From contig CAIUDG010000002.1 in assembly GCA_903897925.1 (NCBI GenBank), positions 1 to 64,000 of the forward strand: a DNA stretch of 64,000 nt, read 5' to 3'. Made by a program: the position numbers and the translations under genes. The DNA comes from an uncultured beta proteobacterium. GTDB lineage: Bacteria; Pseudomonadota; Gammaproteobacteria; Burkholderiales; Burkholderiaceae_C. How positions within the stretch are numbered: the stretch's first letter is position 1; the number at the start of each line of letters is the position of its first letter. The notes beneath the pieces were generated by a model that worked only from the letters and a program-made list of their open reading frames with translations, was not told where the DNA came from and did not search any database. Below are positions 16,492 to 24,780 of this stretch, one piece after another.

Positions 16492-17679
16492 ATGCAACGC
16501 CGCAAACTTCTGGCTTCTTCCTTGTTGCTGCCCCTGGGCTGGGGCCAGGCCCAGTTGCACGCGGCGGACCACCGCAGCGGCGGGCGTTTTCTGCTGGTAT
16601 TTCTGCGCGGCGGCTATGACGCGGCCAGTCTGCTGGTGCCGGTGTCGAGCAGTTTTTACTATGCGTCGCGGCCCGACATTGCAATTGCCAAGCCCTCCGA
16701 TGACCTGGCTTCGGCCTTGCCGCTGACCAGTGACTGGGGCTTGCATCCGGCGCTGCGTGACAGCCTGTACCCGCTGTACAAAAGTGGCGAACTGGCGTTT
16801 GTGCCGTTTGCCGGGACCGATGACCTGAGTCGCAGCCATTTTGAAACCCAGGACAGCATCGAGCGCGGTCTGCCAGCCGATGCCCATGGCCGCTACAACT
16901 CCGGTTTCCTGAATCGCCTGGCGGGCGTTGTCCAGGGTTGTTCGGCGATGGCTTTCACGGACCAACTGCCGACCATCTTCCAGGGTGCGCTGAACATTCC
17001 CAACGCCGGACTGAAGTCGATCGCCAAACCCTCGGTCGATGCACGCCAAAGCGCCGTTATCGCTTCGATGTACCAGGGCACGCCGCTGGCGGCAACGGTG
17101 CAGGAAGGTTTTTCCGTGCGCGCCGAAGTGCAGCGCGAGCTGGCCGCCGAAATGGAAGCGGCGAGCCGCAACGCCATCAGCGCCAAGGGCTTTGAGCTGG
17201 AGGCCCGGCGCATCGCCAAACTGATGCGCGAGGATTACCAGCTCGGCTTTGTGGATGTGGGCGGCTGGGACACACACGTCGGCCAGGGTGCCGCCACCGG
17301 CTATCTGGCCAGCCGCTTCGATGAGTTGGGGCGCGGCCTGGCGGCCTTTGCCCAGGAAATGGGCGCGGCCTGGAAAGACACCACGGTGCTGGTACTGAGC
17401 GAGTTCGGACGCACCTTCCGGCAGAACGGCAACCGCGGCACCGACCACGGCCACGGCTCGGTCTACTGGGTGCTGGGTGGCAGCGTGCGCGGCGGCCGTG
17501 TCGTTGGCGAACAGGTGGCGCTGGAGCGCGCCAACCTGCTGCAGGACCGCGACTATCCGGTGCGCAATGGCTACCGGGAATTGCTGGGCGGCCTGCTGCA
17601 GCGCCAGTATGGACTGAGCGCGGCGCAGCTGGAGCAGGTATTCCCCGGCGCCCGGCCGCGTGATCTCGGCCTGCTGTGA
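16492..17679 (+). CDS. DUF1501 family protein with twin-arginine-like leader
   Basis: A 395-residue exported protein. It begins MQRRKLLASSLLLPLG, an RR-type leader compatible with Tat export. Internal motifs DVGGWDTHVGQG and LSEFGRTFRQNG followed by TDHGHG place it in the DUF1501 family, which shares the alkaline-phosphatase/sulfatase-like metal-site arrangement of Asp and His residues. It is the partner of the DUF1800 gene directly upstream. Expected location is the periplasm; activity and substrate are not established. It is the last gene of the run that begins with the SSB-like gene and converges on the MetX-like hydrolase. Confidence 0.9.
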   Translation: MQRRKLLASSLLLPLGWGQAQLHAADHRSGGRFLLVFLRGGYDAASLLVPVSSSFYYASRPDIAIAKPSDDLASALPLTSDWGLHPALRDSLYPLYKSGELAFVPFAGTDDLSRSHFETQDSIERGLPADAHGRYNSGFLNRLAGVVQGCSAMAFTDQLPTIFQGALNIPNAGLKSIAKPSVDARQSAVIASMYQGTPLAATVQEGFSVRAEVQRELAAEMEAASRNAISAKGFELEARRIAKLMREDYQLGFVDVGGWDTHVGQGAATGYLASRFDELGRGLAAFAQEMGAAWKDTTVLVLSEFGRTFRQNGNRGTDHGHGSVYWVLGGSVRGGRVVGEQVALERANLLQDRDYPVRNGYRELLGGLLQRQYGLSAAQLEQVFPGARPRDLGLL

Positions 17680-17689
17680 GCCCAGTTCC

Positions 17690-18907
17690 TCAGCGCGTGA
17701 GGAAAGCGCGAATCGTCTCTGCCGCCTGACCAATCAGGAACACGCCGTCGAGGTGGCCGCCGTCACCCTGGATTTCAAAGGTTTCAACCACATTGCCCTG
17801 GGCTTTGAGTTGCGCGGTGGCTTTTCTGGAATAGTCCGGAAACAGCAGCAGGTCTGACTTGGCGGGCACGAACAGAATTTTGGCCTTGATGCGTTTCAAG
17901 CCCTCTTCGAGGGTGGCGGTCTGGCCGACGCGGAACAACTGGTTGGCCCGGACCAGGTACAGAAATGAGTTGGCATCGGCCTGCTGGGCGCGCGCCGCGC
18001 TGACCTTGGCAAAGCTGTCTTCGATGGCGAATTGGTTGCTCCAGGCATCCAGTGGGTTTTTGTCGGCGGCGGCCCAGCGCCGGCCATAGGTGCTTTCGGC
18101 CCAGCCATAGTTGCGCGAGGACAGGGTCACCAGCTTCAGGGCTTCGGCCAGTCCCTGCAGCGGCGCTTCCTTGCCGTAGTAGTTGCCCTGGTTCCATTTC
18201 GGGTCGCTCAGGATCGGTGCCGCCCAGGCGCCCAGGGTTTCGATCAGGTAGGGGTTGGCTTCAACGCCGCCCGGGATCACCGGGATCACGCGCTCCACCA
18301 TGTCCGGGTAGGACGCGGCCCATTCCATGGCTTGCAAGGAACCCATCGAGGCGCCGATCACCGCCTGCAGCTTTTTCACGCCCAGGGAATCGAGCAGGGC
18401 CTTCTGGGTGTTGACAAAGTCGCGGATGGTGACGATGGGAAAGCCCATGCCGTATTCCTTGCCGGTGTCCGGATTGATGGATGCCGGCCCGGTGGTAACC
18501 ACGTGGGGCGCCCCGGGGCTGAGGTTGACCAGGGTGTCGGCCGCCACCACGAAATATTTGTCGGTGTCTATGGCTTTGCCGGAACCGATGATGCTGTCCC
18601 AGTAGCCCGGGGCCGCGTCGCTGGCGGCATAGCGGCCGGCGGCATGCGAGTTGCCGGAGAAGAAATGGGCAATGAAGATGGCGTTGTTGCCCTGTGCGTT
18701 CAAGGTGCCATAGGTTTCATAACCGATGCGCACGTCTTTGATGGTCTTGCCGCCCACCGTGGTCAGTTGCTGCATCTGGAAAGTCTTTTTTTCCACCGGG
18801 GCGTCGTAGGCCCAGACGGCGCTCAGGCAGCCCAGACCGAGGGCCAGGCTCAGGGCCCAGCGGGTGAGGGCGCGCGGGGTGGTTCGGCGGGTGGCGGCAG
18901 CTGGCAT
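17690..18907 (-). CDS. secreted alpha/beta hydrolase of the homoserine O-acetyltransferase (MetX) fold
   Basis: A 405-residue protein with the MetX-type alpha/beta-hydrolase core: the early strand VRIGYETYGTLNAQG, the HFFSGNSHAAGR region, the nucleophile elbow GASMGS, the acid in LFVPAKSDLLLFPD and the His in GDGGHLDGVF. Unlike cytosolic MetX it has an N-terminal signal peptide (basic start, hydrophobic LSLALGLGCLSAVWA), so it should be periplasmic. That argues against a role in methionine synthesis and for an esterase or transacylase acting on an external substrate. No met genes are nearby. It ends 11 bases from the convergent DUF1501 gene. Confidence 0.82.
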   Translation of the reverse strand: MPAAATRRTTPRALTRWALSLALGLGCLSAVWAYDAPVEKKTFQMQQLTTVGGKTIKDVRIGYETYGTLNAQGNNAIFIAHFFSGNSHAAGRYAASDAAPGYWDSIIGSGKAIDTDKYFVVAADTLVNLSPGAPHVVTTGPASINPDTGKEYGMGFPIVTIRDFVNTQKALLDSLGVKKLQAVIGASMGSLQAMEWAASYPDMVERVIPVIPGGVEANPYLIETLGAWAAPILSDPKWNQGNYYGKEAPLQGLAEALKLVTLSSRNYGWAESTYGRRWAAADKNPLDAWSNQFAIEDSFAKVSAARAQQADANSFLYLVRANQLFRVGQTATLEEGLKRIKAKILFVPAKSDLLLFPDYSRKATAQLKAQGNVVETFEIQGDGGHLDGVFLIGQAAETIRAFLTR

Positions 18908-19137
18908 GGAAGATTCACCTTTCAGAGAGCGTTGCAGAAGGCGCCACCTTATGCGTCTGTCGGCCCGCGCGTCAATCGGTTCCTACCCTAGCGCCTGAGC
19001 GGCAGCAACCGTGGCCACTTTTGGCTGCGCCGATTTCCTCCGCCCAGATGCTTTGGAGCGGTGGATTGCCCACTTCATCCGGCACAGCAGTCTAGGGTAA
19101 ACACTTAAAAAATAGCCAGGAAATGCGCTTGTTTTAG

Positions 19138-19150
19138 TTATTTTAAATAA
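19138..19150. promoter_or_regulatory. AT-rich palindrome upstream of the phenylpropanoid cluster
   Basis: The 13-base sequence TTATTTTAAATAA is a perfect palindrome with six-base arms around one central base, inside a locally AT-rich patch of otherwise GC-rich DNA. It lies 33 bases before the first ATG of the cluster. MarR-family regulators usually bind such short AT-rich palindromes and a MarR gene ends this cluster, so it is a candidate operator; the link is inference. Confidence 0.45.
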
Positions 19151-19182
19151 TCATAATTGGGCCTCGACACGAGGAATTGAGC

Positions 19183-19965
19183 ATGACCCATAAAGACATT
19201 CAGCTGGAGATCTGCGGCGCTGAAAAGCAAATTGCAGTGATCCGCTTGACCCGCGCAAAAAAGCGCAACGCCATCAACGACAGCCTGATCCTGGCGATAC
19301 GCGAGCACTTTGAAAAGCTGCCCTCCAGCGTGCGCGCAGCGGTGATTGACGGTGACGGAGAACACTTCTGCGCCGGCCTGGATTTGTCCGAATTGCAAGA
19401 GCGTGATGCCGGGCAAGGTCTGCTGCATTCGCGCATGTGGCATGCCGCGCTCGAGCGGGTGCAATACGGCCCGGTGCCAGTGATTGCCGCCCTGCACGGC
19501 GCCGTGGTCGGCGGTGGACTGGAATTGGCCAGCGCCTGTCACATCCGGGTTGCGGACGAAACCACGTTTTACGCCTTGCCGGAAGGTTCCCGCGGCATCT
19601 TCGTCGGCGGCGGCGGCGCGGTGCGCATTCCGCGCCTGATTGGCGCCGCGCGCATGACCGACATGATGCTCACCGGCCGCGTGTACAGCGCGCAAGAAGG
19701 CGAACGCGTTGGCATGGCGCAGTACCTGGTGCCGACCGGCACCGCCTTCAGCAAGGCCATGGAGCTGGCCGAGCGCATTGCCACCAATGCACCGCTGACC
19801 AATTACGCGCTGATGCATGCCTTGCCACGCATTGCCGAACAACCCGCAGACCAGGGATTTTTTACCGAAGCCATGATGGCCGCGATCGCCCAAAGCGCCC
19901 CAGAGGCCAAGCAGCGTGTGCAGGCCTTCCTGGCCGGTAAAGCCGAAAAAGTGCAGAAAAAATAG
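19183..19965 (+). CDS. crotonase/enoyl-CoA hydratase family protein
   Basis: A 260-residue crotonase-fold enzyme opening the phenylpropanoid cluster. The oxyanion-hole segments are CAGLDLSEL (63-71) and GAVVGGGLELAS (107-118). The two Glu positions used by classical hydratases are both present: Glu114 in GGLELAS and Glu134 in LPEGSRG. Feruloyl-CoA hydratase-lyase (HCHL) enzymes are known to replace the first with Ser, so this protein looks hydratase-type; the likely substrate is a hydroxycinnamoyl-CoA or its analogue. The ATG at 19183 has a GAGG site eight bases before it. It is followed by feruloyl-CoA synthase after 24 bases. Confidence 0.88.
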   Translation: MTHKDIQLEICGAEKQIAVIRLTRAKKRNAINDSLILAIREHFEKLPSSVRAAVIDGDGEHFCAGLDLSELQERDAGQGLLHSRMWHAALERVQYGPVPVIAALHGAVVGGGLELASACHIRVADETTFYALPEGSRGIFVGGGGAVRIPRLIGAARMTDMMLTGRVYSAQEGERVGMAQYLVPTGTAFSKAMELAERIATNAPLTNYALMHALPRIAEQPADQGFFTEAMMAAIAQSAPEAKQRVQAFLAGKAEKVQKK

Positions 19966-19989
19966 CACCCGGCGTCGAGGAGACAAGAC

Positions 19990-21855
19990 ATGACAACAAC
20001 ACACCGCTACCGAGCGCTGAACTTCGGCGTCACGCGTGGCGTGGTCAGCGAAGGCGCGCAGGGCGTGCAGTATTTGCGCGCCGAACAGGCGCTGGAACCC
20101 TTCGTGCCACGCATGACCGACCGGCTGATCCACTGGGCCCAGAGCGTGCCCGAGCGCAGCTGGATGGCGCAGCGCGTGCGCCGTGCCGATGGCAGCAGCG
20201 GGGACGAATGGCGCCATATCACTTATGCACAGGCACTGGCCAGCGCACGCAACATCGCGCAGGCCCTGCTGGCCCGTGGCCTGGATGCCGAACGCCCGGT
20301 GCTGATCCTCAGCGAAAACGATTTGAACCACGCACTGCTGGCGCTGGGTTGCATGCTGGCCGGGGTCCCCTGGAGTCCGGTGTCGCCGGCCTATTCGACG
20401 ATCAGCACCGACTATTCCAAGCTGCGCCATGTGCACGACACATTGACACCGGGACTGGTATTTGCCAGCAATGGCACGCGTTATGGCAAGGCGATCCAGG
20501 CCATCATTCCTGCCGACGTGGAAGTGGTGCTGGTGCAGGGCAGCCTGGAGGGGCGTGCCAGCACACCTTTCGCCACATTGCTGGACACCGCCGCGACCGA
20601 CGCAGTGGACGCGGCCATAGCCGCCACCGGCCCGGACACCATTGTCAAATTCCTGTTCACCAGCGGCTCCACCAAGTTGCCCAAGGCGGTGATCAACACG
20701 CAGAGCATGTGGTGCGCCAACCAGCAGCAGATGCGCCAATCGATGCCGGTGCTGACCGAAACGCCGCCGGTGCTGGTGGACTGGTTGCCGTGGAACCATA
20801 CCTTTGGTGGCAACCACAATTTTGGTCTGGTGCTGTACAACGGCGGCACCCTGTACATCGACGAGGGCAAACCGGTGCCGGCGCTGATCGGCGAGACCTT
20901 GCGCAACCTGCGCGAGGTGGCGCCGACGGTGTACTTCAATGTGCCGACCGGCTTTGAAGCAATCGCTGCGGCGATGCAGACCGACCTGGTGTTGCGCCAA
21001 AACTTTCTCAGCCAGGTGCGCATGTTTTTCTACGCCGGTGCGTCGCTGGCGCAGCCGGTGTGGGACAGCCTGTTTGCCAGCGCCGAGGCCCAGATCGGCG
21101 AACGCATTGTGATGACCAGCGGACTCGGCATGACCGAATCCGGCCCGTTTGGCATCTTTTCGACCAACCCGGAAGTCCGCGCCGGTGATCTGGGTTTGCC
21201 GGCCCCCGGCATGGAACTCAAGCTGGTGCCCTCCGAGGGCAAGACCGAAGTGCGTTACCGTGGCCCCAACATCACGCCCGGCTACTGGCGTGCGGCGCAG
21301 GAAACCGCCGCGCACTTTGACGCAGACGGGTTCTTCAAGACCGGTGACGCGGTGCAGTGGATTGATGCCAGCAACGTGCATCTCGGACTGCGCTTTGACG
21401 GCCGCATCGCAGAAGACTTCAAACTGGCCACCGGCACCTTTGTCAGCGTTGGTCCCTTGCGCGCAAAAATCATTGCGGCGGGTGCGCCTTACGTGCAAGA
21501 CGTGGTGCTGACCGGTCTGGACATGCACGAAGTTGGCGCCATGGTGTTTCCCCAGGTCGCGGCCTGCCGTGCCCTGAGCGGCCTGCCCGCCAGTGCCGCA
21601 GTGCCGGAGGTGCTGGCGTCGGCACCGGTGCAGGCTTATTTTCAGAATCTGCTGAACACCCTGGCGGCAACCGCCACCGGCAGTGCCAACCGCATTGCCC
21701 GGCTCTGCCTGCTCGACCAGGCGGCGTCGCTGGACCTAGGCGAGATCACCGACAAGGGCTCGATCAACCAGCGCGCCGTGCTGACCCAGCGCAAGGCCAC
21801 GGTGCTGGCCCTGCATGCCGGCGCACTGCCGCATGCGCTGCAACCCACGGTCTGA
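19990..21855 (+). CDS. fcs: feruloyl-CoA synthase-like acyl-CoA ligase
   Basis: A 621-residue adenylate-forming enzyme. The ATP loop FTSGSTKLPKAV is near residue 223, the A5-type region MTSGLGMTESGPFG follows, and the hinge-side motif GYWR...FFKTGDAVQW is present near 430-455. Overall it matches the longer Fcs group that activates ferulate, p-coumarate and caffeate to CoA thioesters with ATP, in the cytoplasm. Its position between a crotonase and a thiolase, and upstream of an importer, supports a role as the entry step of phenylpropanoid breakdown. The AGGAGA site before the ATG is good. Exact substrate range is inferred from family and context. Confidence 0.88.
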   Translation: MTTTHRYRALNFGVTRGVVSEGAQGVQYLRAEQALEPFVPRMTDRLIHWAQSVPERSWMAQRVRRADGSSGDEWRHITYAQALASARNIAQALLARGLDAERPVLILSENDLNHALLALGCMLAGVPWSPVSPAYSTISTDYSKLRHVHDTLTPGLVFASNGTRYGKAIQAIIPADVEVVLVQGSLEGRASTPFATLLDTAATDAVDAAIAATGPDTIVKFLFTSGSTKLPKAVINTQSMWCANQQQMRQSMPVLTETPPVLVDWLPWNHTFGGNHNFGLVLYNGGTLYIDEGKPVPALIGETLRNLREVAPTVYFNVPTGFEAIAAAMQTDLVLRQNFLSQVRMFFYAGASLAQPVWDSLFASAEAQIGERIVMTSGLGMTESGPFGIFSTNPEVRAGDLGLPAPGMELKLVPSEGKTEVRYRGPNITPGYWRAAQETAAHFDADGFFKTGDAVQWIDASNVHLGLRFDGRIAEDFKLATGTFVSVGPLRAKIIAAGAPYVQDVVLTGLDMHEVGAMVFPQVAACRALSGLPASAAVPEVLASAPVQAYFQNLLNTLAATATGSANRIARLCLLDQAASLDLGEITDKGSINQRAVLTQRKATVLALHAGALPHALQPTV

Positions 21856-21881
21856 CCCATTTTTGTAAAAGGAACTAGCCC

Positions 21882-23132
21882 ATGGCTACCAAAGGATTTT
21901 TTAACGCGTTTGAAGACGTCTGGATGCTCGACGGCATGCGCACGCCCATGGTCGACTACTGCGGTGCGCTCGGCCACATTTCGCCGACCGACCTCGGCAT
22001 CAAGGCCGCCCGCGCCGCGCTGCAACGCGCTGCAGTGTCGCCGCTGCACGTGAATTCGGTGCTGGCTGGCAATATGGCGCCGGGCGACTATGAGCAGTTC
22101 ATGCTGCCGCGCCACATTGGTCTGTATGCCGGCGTGCCGCAGGACGTGCCAGCGCTCATGGCGCAGCGCATCTGCGGCACCGGCTTTGAATTGTTCCGCC
22201 AGGCGGGCGAACAGATTCAGAGCCAGACCGCCGATGTCGCCCTGGTGGTCGGCGCCGAATCGATGACGCGCAATCCCATTGCCTCGTTCACGCACCGCAA
22301 CGGCTTCAAGCTGGGTGCGCCGGTCGAATTCAAAGACTTCCTGTGGGAAGCCTTGAACGACTCGGCGGCGGGCATCAACATGATCCAGACCGCCGAAAAT
22401 CTGGCGCGCAAATACGGCATCACGCGCGACGAAGTGGACGCCTTTGCTGCCGATTCCTTCGCCAAGGCGGTGGCGGCACAAGCCAGCGGTTTTCTGGCCG
22501 GTGAAATCGTGCCGGTGATCAGCGAATCTTTTGCGCTCGAAGGCTATGCCACACGCGGCATCAAGCTGCAGGGCAAGATCAGCGAAGTGGCCCTCGACAC
22601 GCATGCACGGCCCTCGCCGATCGAAGTGCTGGCCAAGCTGCGCAGTGTCTATCCGGGTGGCGTGCAGACCGGCGGCAACAGCTCGGCGCTGGTCGACGCT
22701 GCGGCCGCTGCGGTGGTAGCTTCTGGTGCCTATGTGCGCGCCGAAGGCAAGACTCCATTGGCGCGCGTGGTCGCCGCCGCAGTGGTCGGCGTGCCACCGG
22801 AAATTATGGGCATCGGTCCAGCCCCGGCGATCCGCTTGCTGCTGGAGCGCGCCGGTTTGTCGCTGGACGCCATTGGGCGATTTGAAATCAACGAAGCGCA
22901 GGGGGCGCAAACCCTGGCGGTCGGACGGGAGCTGGGCCTGGACTTGAGCAAGCTGAACGTAAATGGCGGCGCAATTGCGCTGGGCCATCCGCTGGCCGCC
23001 ACCGGGGTGCGCCTGACGCTGACGCTGGCGCGCGAAATGCAGCGCAGCGGTGTGCGCTACGGTGTCTCCAGTGCCTGCATTGGCGGTGGCCAGGGCATTG
23101 CCCTGCTGCTGGAAAACCCGGCAGCGAAATAA
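21882..23132 (+). CDS. thiolase family (acetyl-CoA acyltransferase-like) enzyme
   Basis: A 416-residue thiolase. The nucleophilic Cys is Cys98 in MAQRICGTGFELF, the catalytic His lies in NGGAIALGHPLAATGVR, and the second Cys is in SSACIGGGQGIALL. These are the three active-site elements of degradative and biosynthetic thiolases. In this cluster it would cleave an aromatic beta-ketoacyl-CoA to acetyl-CoA and an aroyl-CoA. The ATG follows AAAAGGAACTAGCCC, an adequate ribosome site. Substrate is inferred from context. Confidence 0.9.
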   Translation: MATKGFFNAFEDVWMLDGMRTPMVDYCGALGHISPTDLGIKAARAALQRAAVSPLHVNSVLAGNMAPGDYEQFMLPRHIGLYAGVPQDVPALMAQRICGTGFELFRQAGEQIQSQTADVALVVGAESMTRNPIASFTHRNGFKLGAPVEFKDFLWEALNDSAAGINMIQTAENLARKYGITRDEVDAFAADSFAKAVAAQASGFLAGEIVPVISESFALEGYATRGIKLQGKISEVALDTHARPSPIEVLAKLRSVYPGGVQTGGNSSALVDAAAAAVVASGAYVRAEGKTPLARVVAAAVVGVPPEIMGIGPAPAIRLLLERAGLSLDAIGRFEINEAQGAQTLAVGRELGLDLSKLNVNGGAIALGHPLAATGVRLTLTLAREMQRSGVRYGVSSACIGGGQGIALLLENPAAK

Positions 23133-23177
23133 GCCCGCACCGCGCCTGAATAACGCGACCTAACAAGAGAACCCGCA

Positions 23178-23597
23178 ATGAGCAAAACCGTGGTCTATGA
23201 AGTGCAGGTGATGTTTGGCGACTGTGACCCCGCCGGCATCGTCTTCTTTCCCAATTTTTCCAAATGGATGGACGCCTCCTCGCTGAATTTTTTTGTCCAA
23301 TGCGGCGTGCTGCCCTGGCGTGAACTGGTCAAGGTGAACGGCATCATCGGCACGCCGCTGCTGGAAATCAACACCAAGTTTTCGCGCCCGGCAACCTATG
23401 GTGAAACCCTGCAGATCCACACCAGCGTACAGGAGTGGCGCGACAAGGTATTCATTCACCGCCACGTGGTCAAGCGTGGTGACGAGGTCTTGTGCGAAGG
23501 CACCGAAGTGCGTGCCTTTTGCGTGCGCGTGCCGGAGAACCCAGACCGCATCAAATCGATTCCCGTGCCCGCCGACATCAAGGCATTGTGCAGCTGA
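23178..23597 (+). CDS. 4-hydroxybenzoyl-CoA-type thioesterase
   Basis: A 139-residue hotdog thioesterase. The segment VMFGDCDPAGIVFFPNFSKWMD contains Asp17, the catalytic Asp of the Pseudomonas-type 4-hydroxybenzoyl-CoA thioesterases. It likely releases the free aromatic acid and CoA from the aroyl-CoA made by the thiolase; if so, the route ends in vanillate- or 4-hydroxybenzoate-type acids. It lies 45 bases after the thiolase gene and 37 before the binding-protein gene. A general proofreading thioesterase is the alternative. Confidence 0.85.
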   Translation: MSKTVVYEVQVMFGDCDPAGIVFFPNFSKWMDASSLNFFVQCGVLPWRELVKVNGIIGTPLLEINTKFSRPATYGETLQIHTSVQEWRDKVFIHRHVVKRGDEVLCEGTEVRAFCVRVPENPDRIKSIPVPADIKALCS

Positions 23598-23634
23598 TTT
23601 TTCGCAGACCACCCAACCATAACGAGGAGACATT

Positions 23635-24768
23635 ATGAAAATTGCATTCAAGGCGCTGGCCCTGGCCACAGGCGCGGTGCTGTCGGGCATGGCAGTTGCC
23701 GACGTCACCATTGGCGTCAGCATTCCGCTGACCGGACCGGCCTCCAATCTGGGCATTTCGATGAAGAATGAAATCGCCCTGTGGCCGGACAAAATCGGCG
23801 CTGAAAAACTCAAGGTGATCGTGCTCGACGACGCCACTGACCCGACCAGCGGCGTAAAAAACACACGCCGTCTGGTGAGTGAAGACAAGGTCGACGTAAT
23901 TGTGGGTTCTGCCGCGACACCGGTTGGCATTGCCATGGCCGACGTGGCCATGGAAAGCAAGACCGTGCAACTGGCCGCCACCCCCATTGGCCTGCCCCCG
24001 GGCAAAGACGCCTGGACCTTCCGCATGCCGCAGTCGAACGACGTGATGGCCTATGCCATGGTCGCCCACATGAAGAAAATGGGCGTCAAGACAGTCGGCT
24101 TCCTGGGCTACACCGATGCCTACGGTGAGCAGTGGCTCAAGGCCTTCACCAGCGAAGGTGAGAAGCAGGGCATCAAGATCATTGCCAGCGAACGCTTTTC
24201 GCGTACTGACACCAGCGTCACCGCGCAAGCCCTCAAGCTCAGCGCCGCCAATCCGGATGCGATGCTGGTAGTGGCCTCGGGCAGCGGTGCCGCCATGCCG
24301 GAGATGGCCATTCTGGACCGCGGTTACAAGGGCAAGATTTACCAGACCCATGCGGCAGCCACCAAAGACCTGATGCGCGTTGGCGGCAAGGCAATGGAAG
24401 GCACCTATGTGGTTTCCGGTCCGGTGATTGCGCCGGCCCAGCTGCCGGACAGCAACCCGTCGAAAAAGCTCGCGGTCGAATTCATGCAGAAATACGACGC
24501 GGCCTACGGTGCCGGTACCCACAACCAGTTTGCCGGCCACGCCCATGACGTGATGCTGGTGCTGGAAAAGGCGGTGCCCCTGGCACTGAAGAAGGCCAAG
24601 CCCGGCACGCCCGAATTCCGCGCTGCGCTCAAAGACGCGTTGGAAACCATGGGCCGCACCGTGGTCGCGCACGGCGTGCTGAACTGGACGCGTGAAGACC
24701 ACTGGGGTTATGTGAACGAAACCGGTGTGGTCGTCAAAGTGGTTGGCGGCGACTGGAAGATCGAGTAA
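23635..24768 (+). CDS. ABC transporter substrate-binding protein of the phenylpropanoid cluster
   Basis: A 377-residue Peripla_BP_6 protein with a clear signal peptide (about residues 1-22, ending GMAVA-D). The mature start VTIGVSIPLTGPASNLG is typical of LivJ-like receptors. The strong GAGGAGA ribosome site agrees with the need for many copies of a binding protein. Together with the next three genes it forms a complete branched-chain-amino-acid-type importer; in aromatic-degrading bacteria such importers often take up aromatic acids. The ligand is therefore probably a hydroxycinnamate or phenylpropanoate, by context only. Confidence 0.9.
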   Translation: MKIAFKALALATGAVLSGMAVADVTIGVSIPLTGPASNLGISMKNEIALWPDKIGAEKLKVIVLDDATDPTSGVKNTRRLVSEDKVDVIVGSAATPVGIAMADVAMESKTVQLAATPIGLPPGKDAWTFRMPQSNDVMAYAMVAHMKKMGVKTVGFLGYTDAYGEQWLKAFTSEGEKQGIKIIASERFSRTDTSVTAQALKLSAANPDAMLVVASGSGAAMPEMAILDRGYKGKIYQTHAAATKDLMRVGGKAMEGTYVVSGPVIAPAQLPDSNPSKKLAVEFMQKYDAAYGAGTHNQFAGHAHDVMLVLEKAVPLALKKAKPGTPEFRAALKDALETMGRTVVAHGVLNWTREDHWGYVNETGVVVKVVGGDWKIE

Positions 24769-24780
24769 GGACGCCGCGCC

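Noticed and set aside
12129-17679. Mobile or defence island suggested by the SSB-like gene and uncharacterised neighbours
   Set aside because: There is no nuclease, integrase, toxin or base-composition break; the neighbours are metabolic and envelope genes in a tight operon-like run.
19138-21528. Very long open frame on the minus strand (796 codons) opposite the crotonase and feruloyl-CoA synthase genes
   Set aside because: It is antisense to two well-recognised enzymes with intact motifs and has the His/Gln/Gly-rich composition typical of antisense frames in GC-rich DNA. No domain is recognisable.
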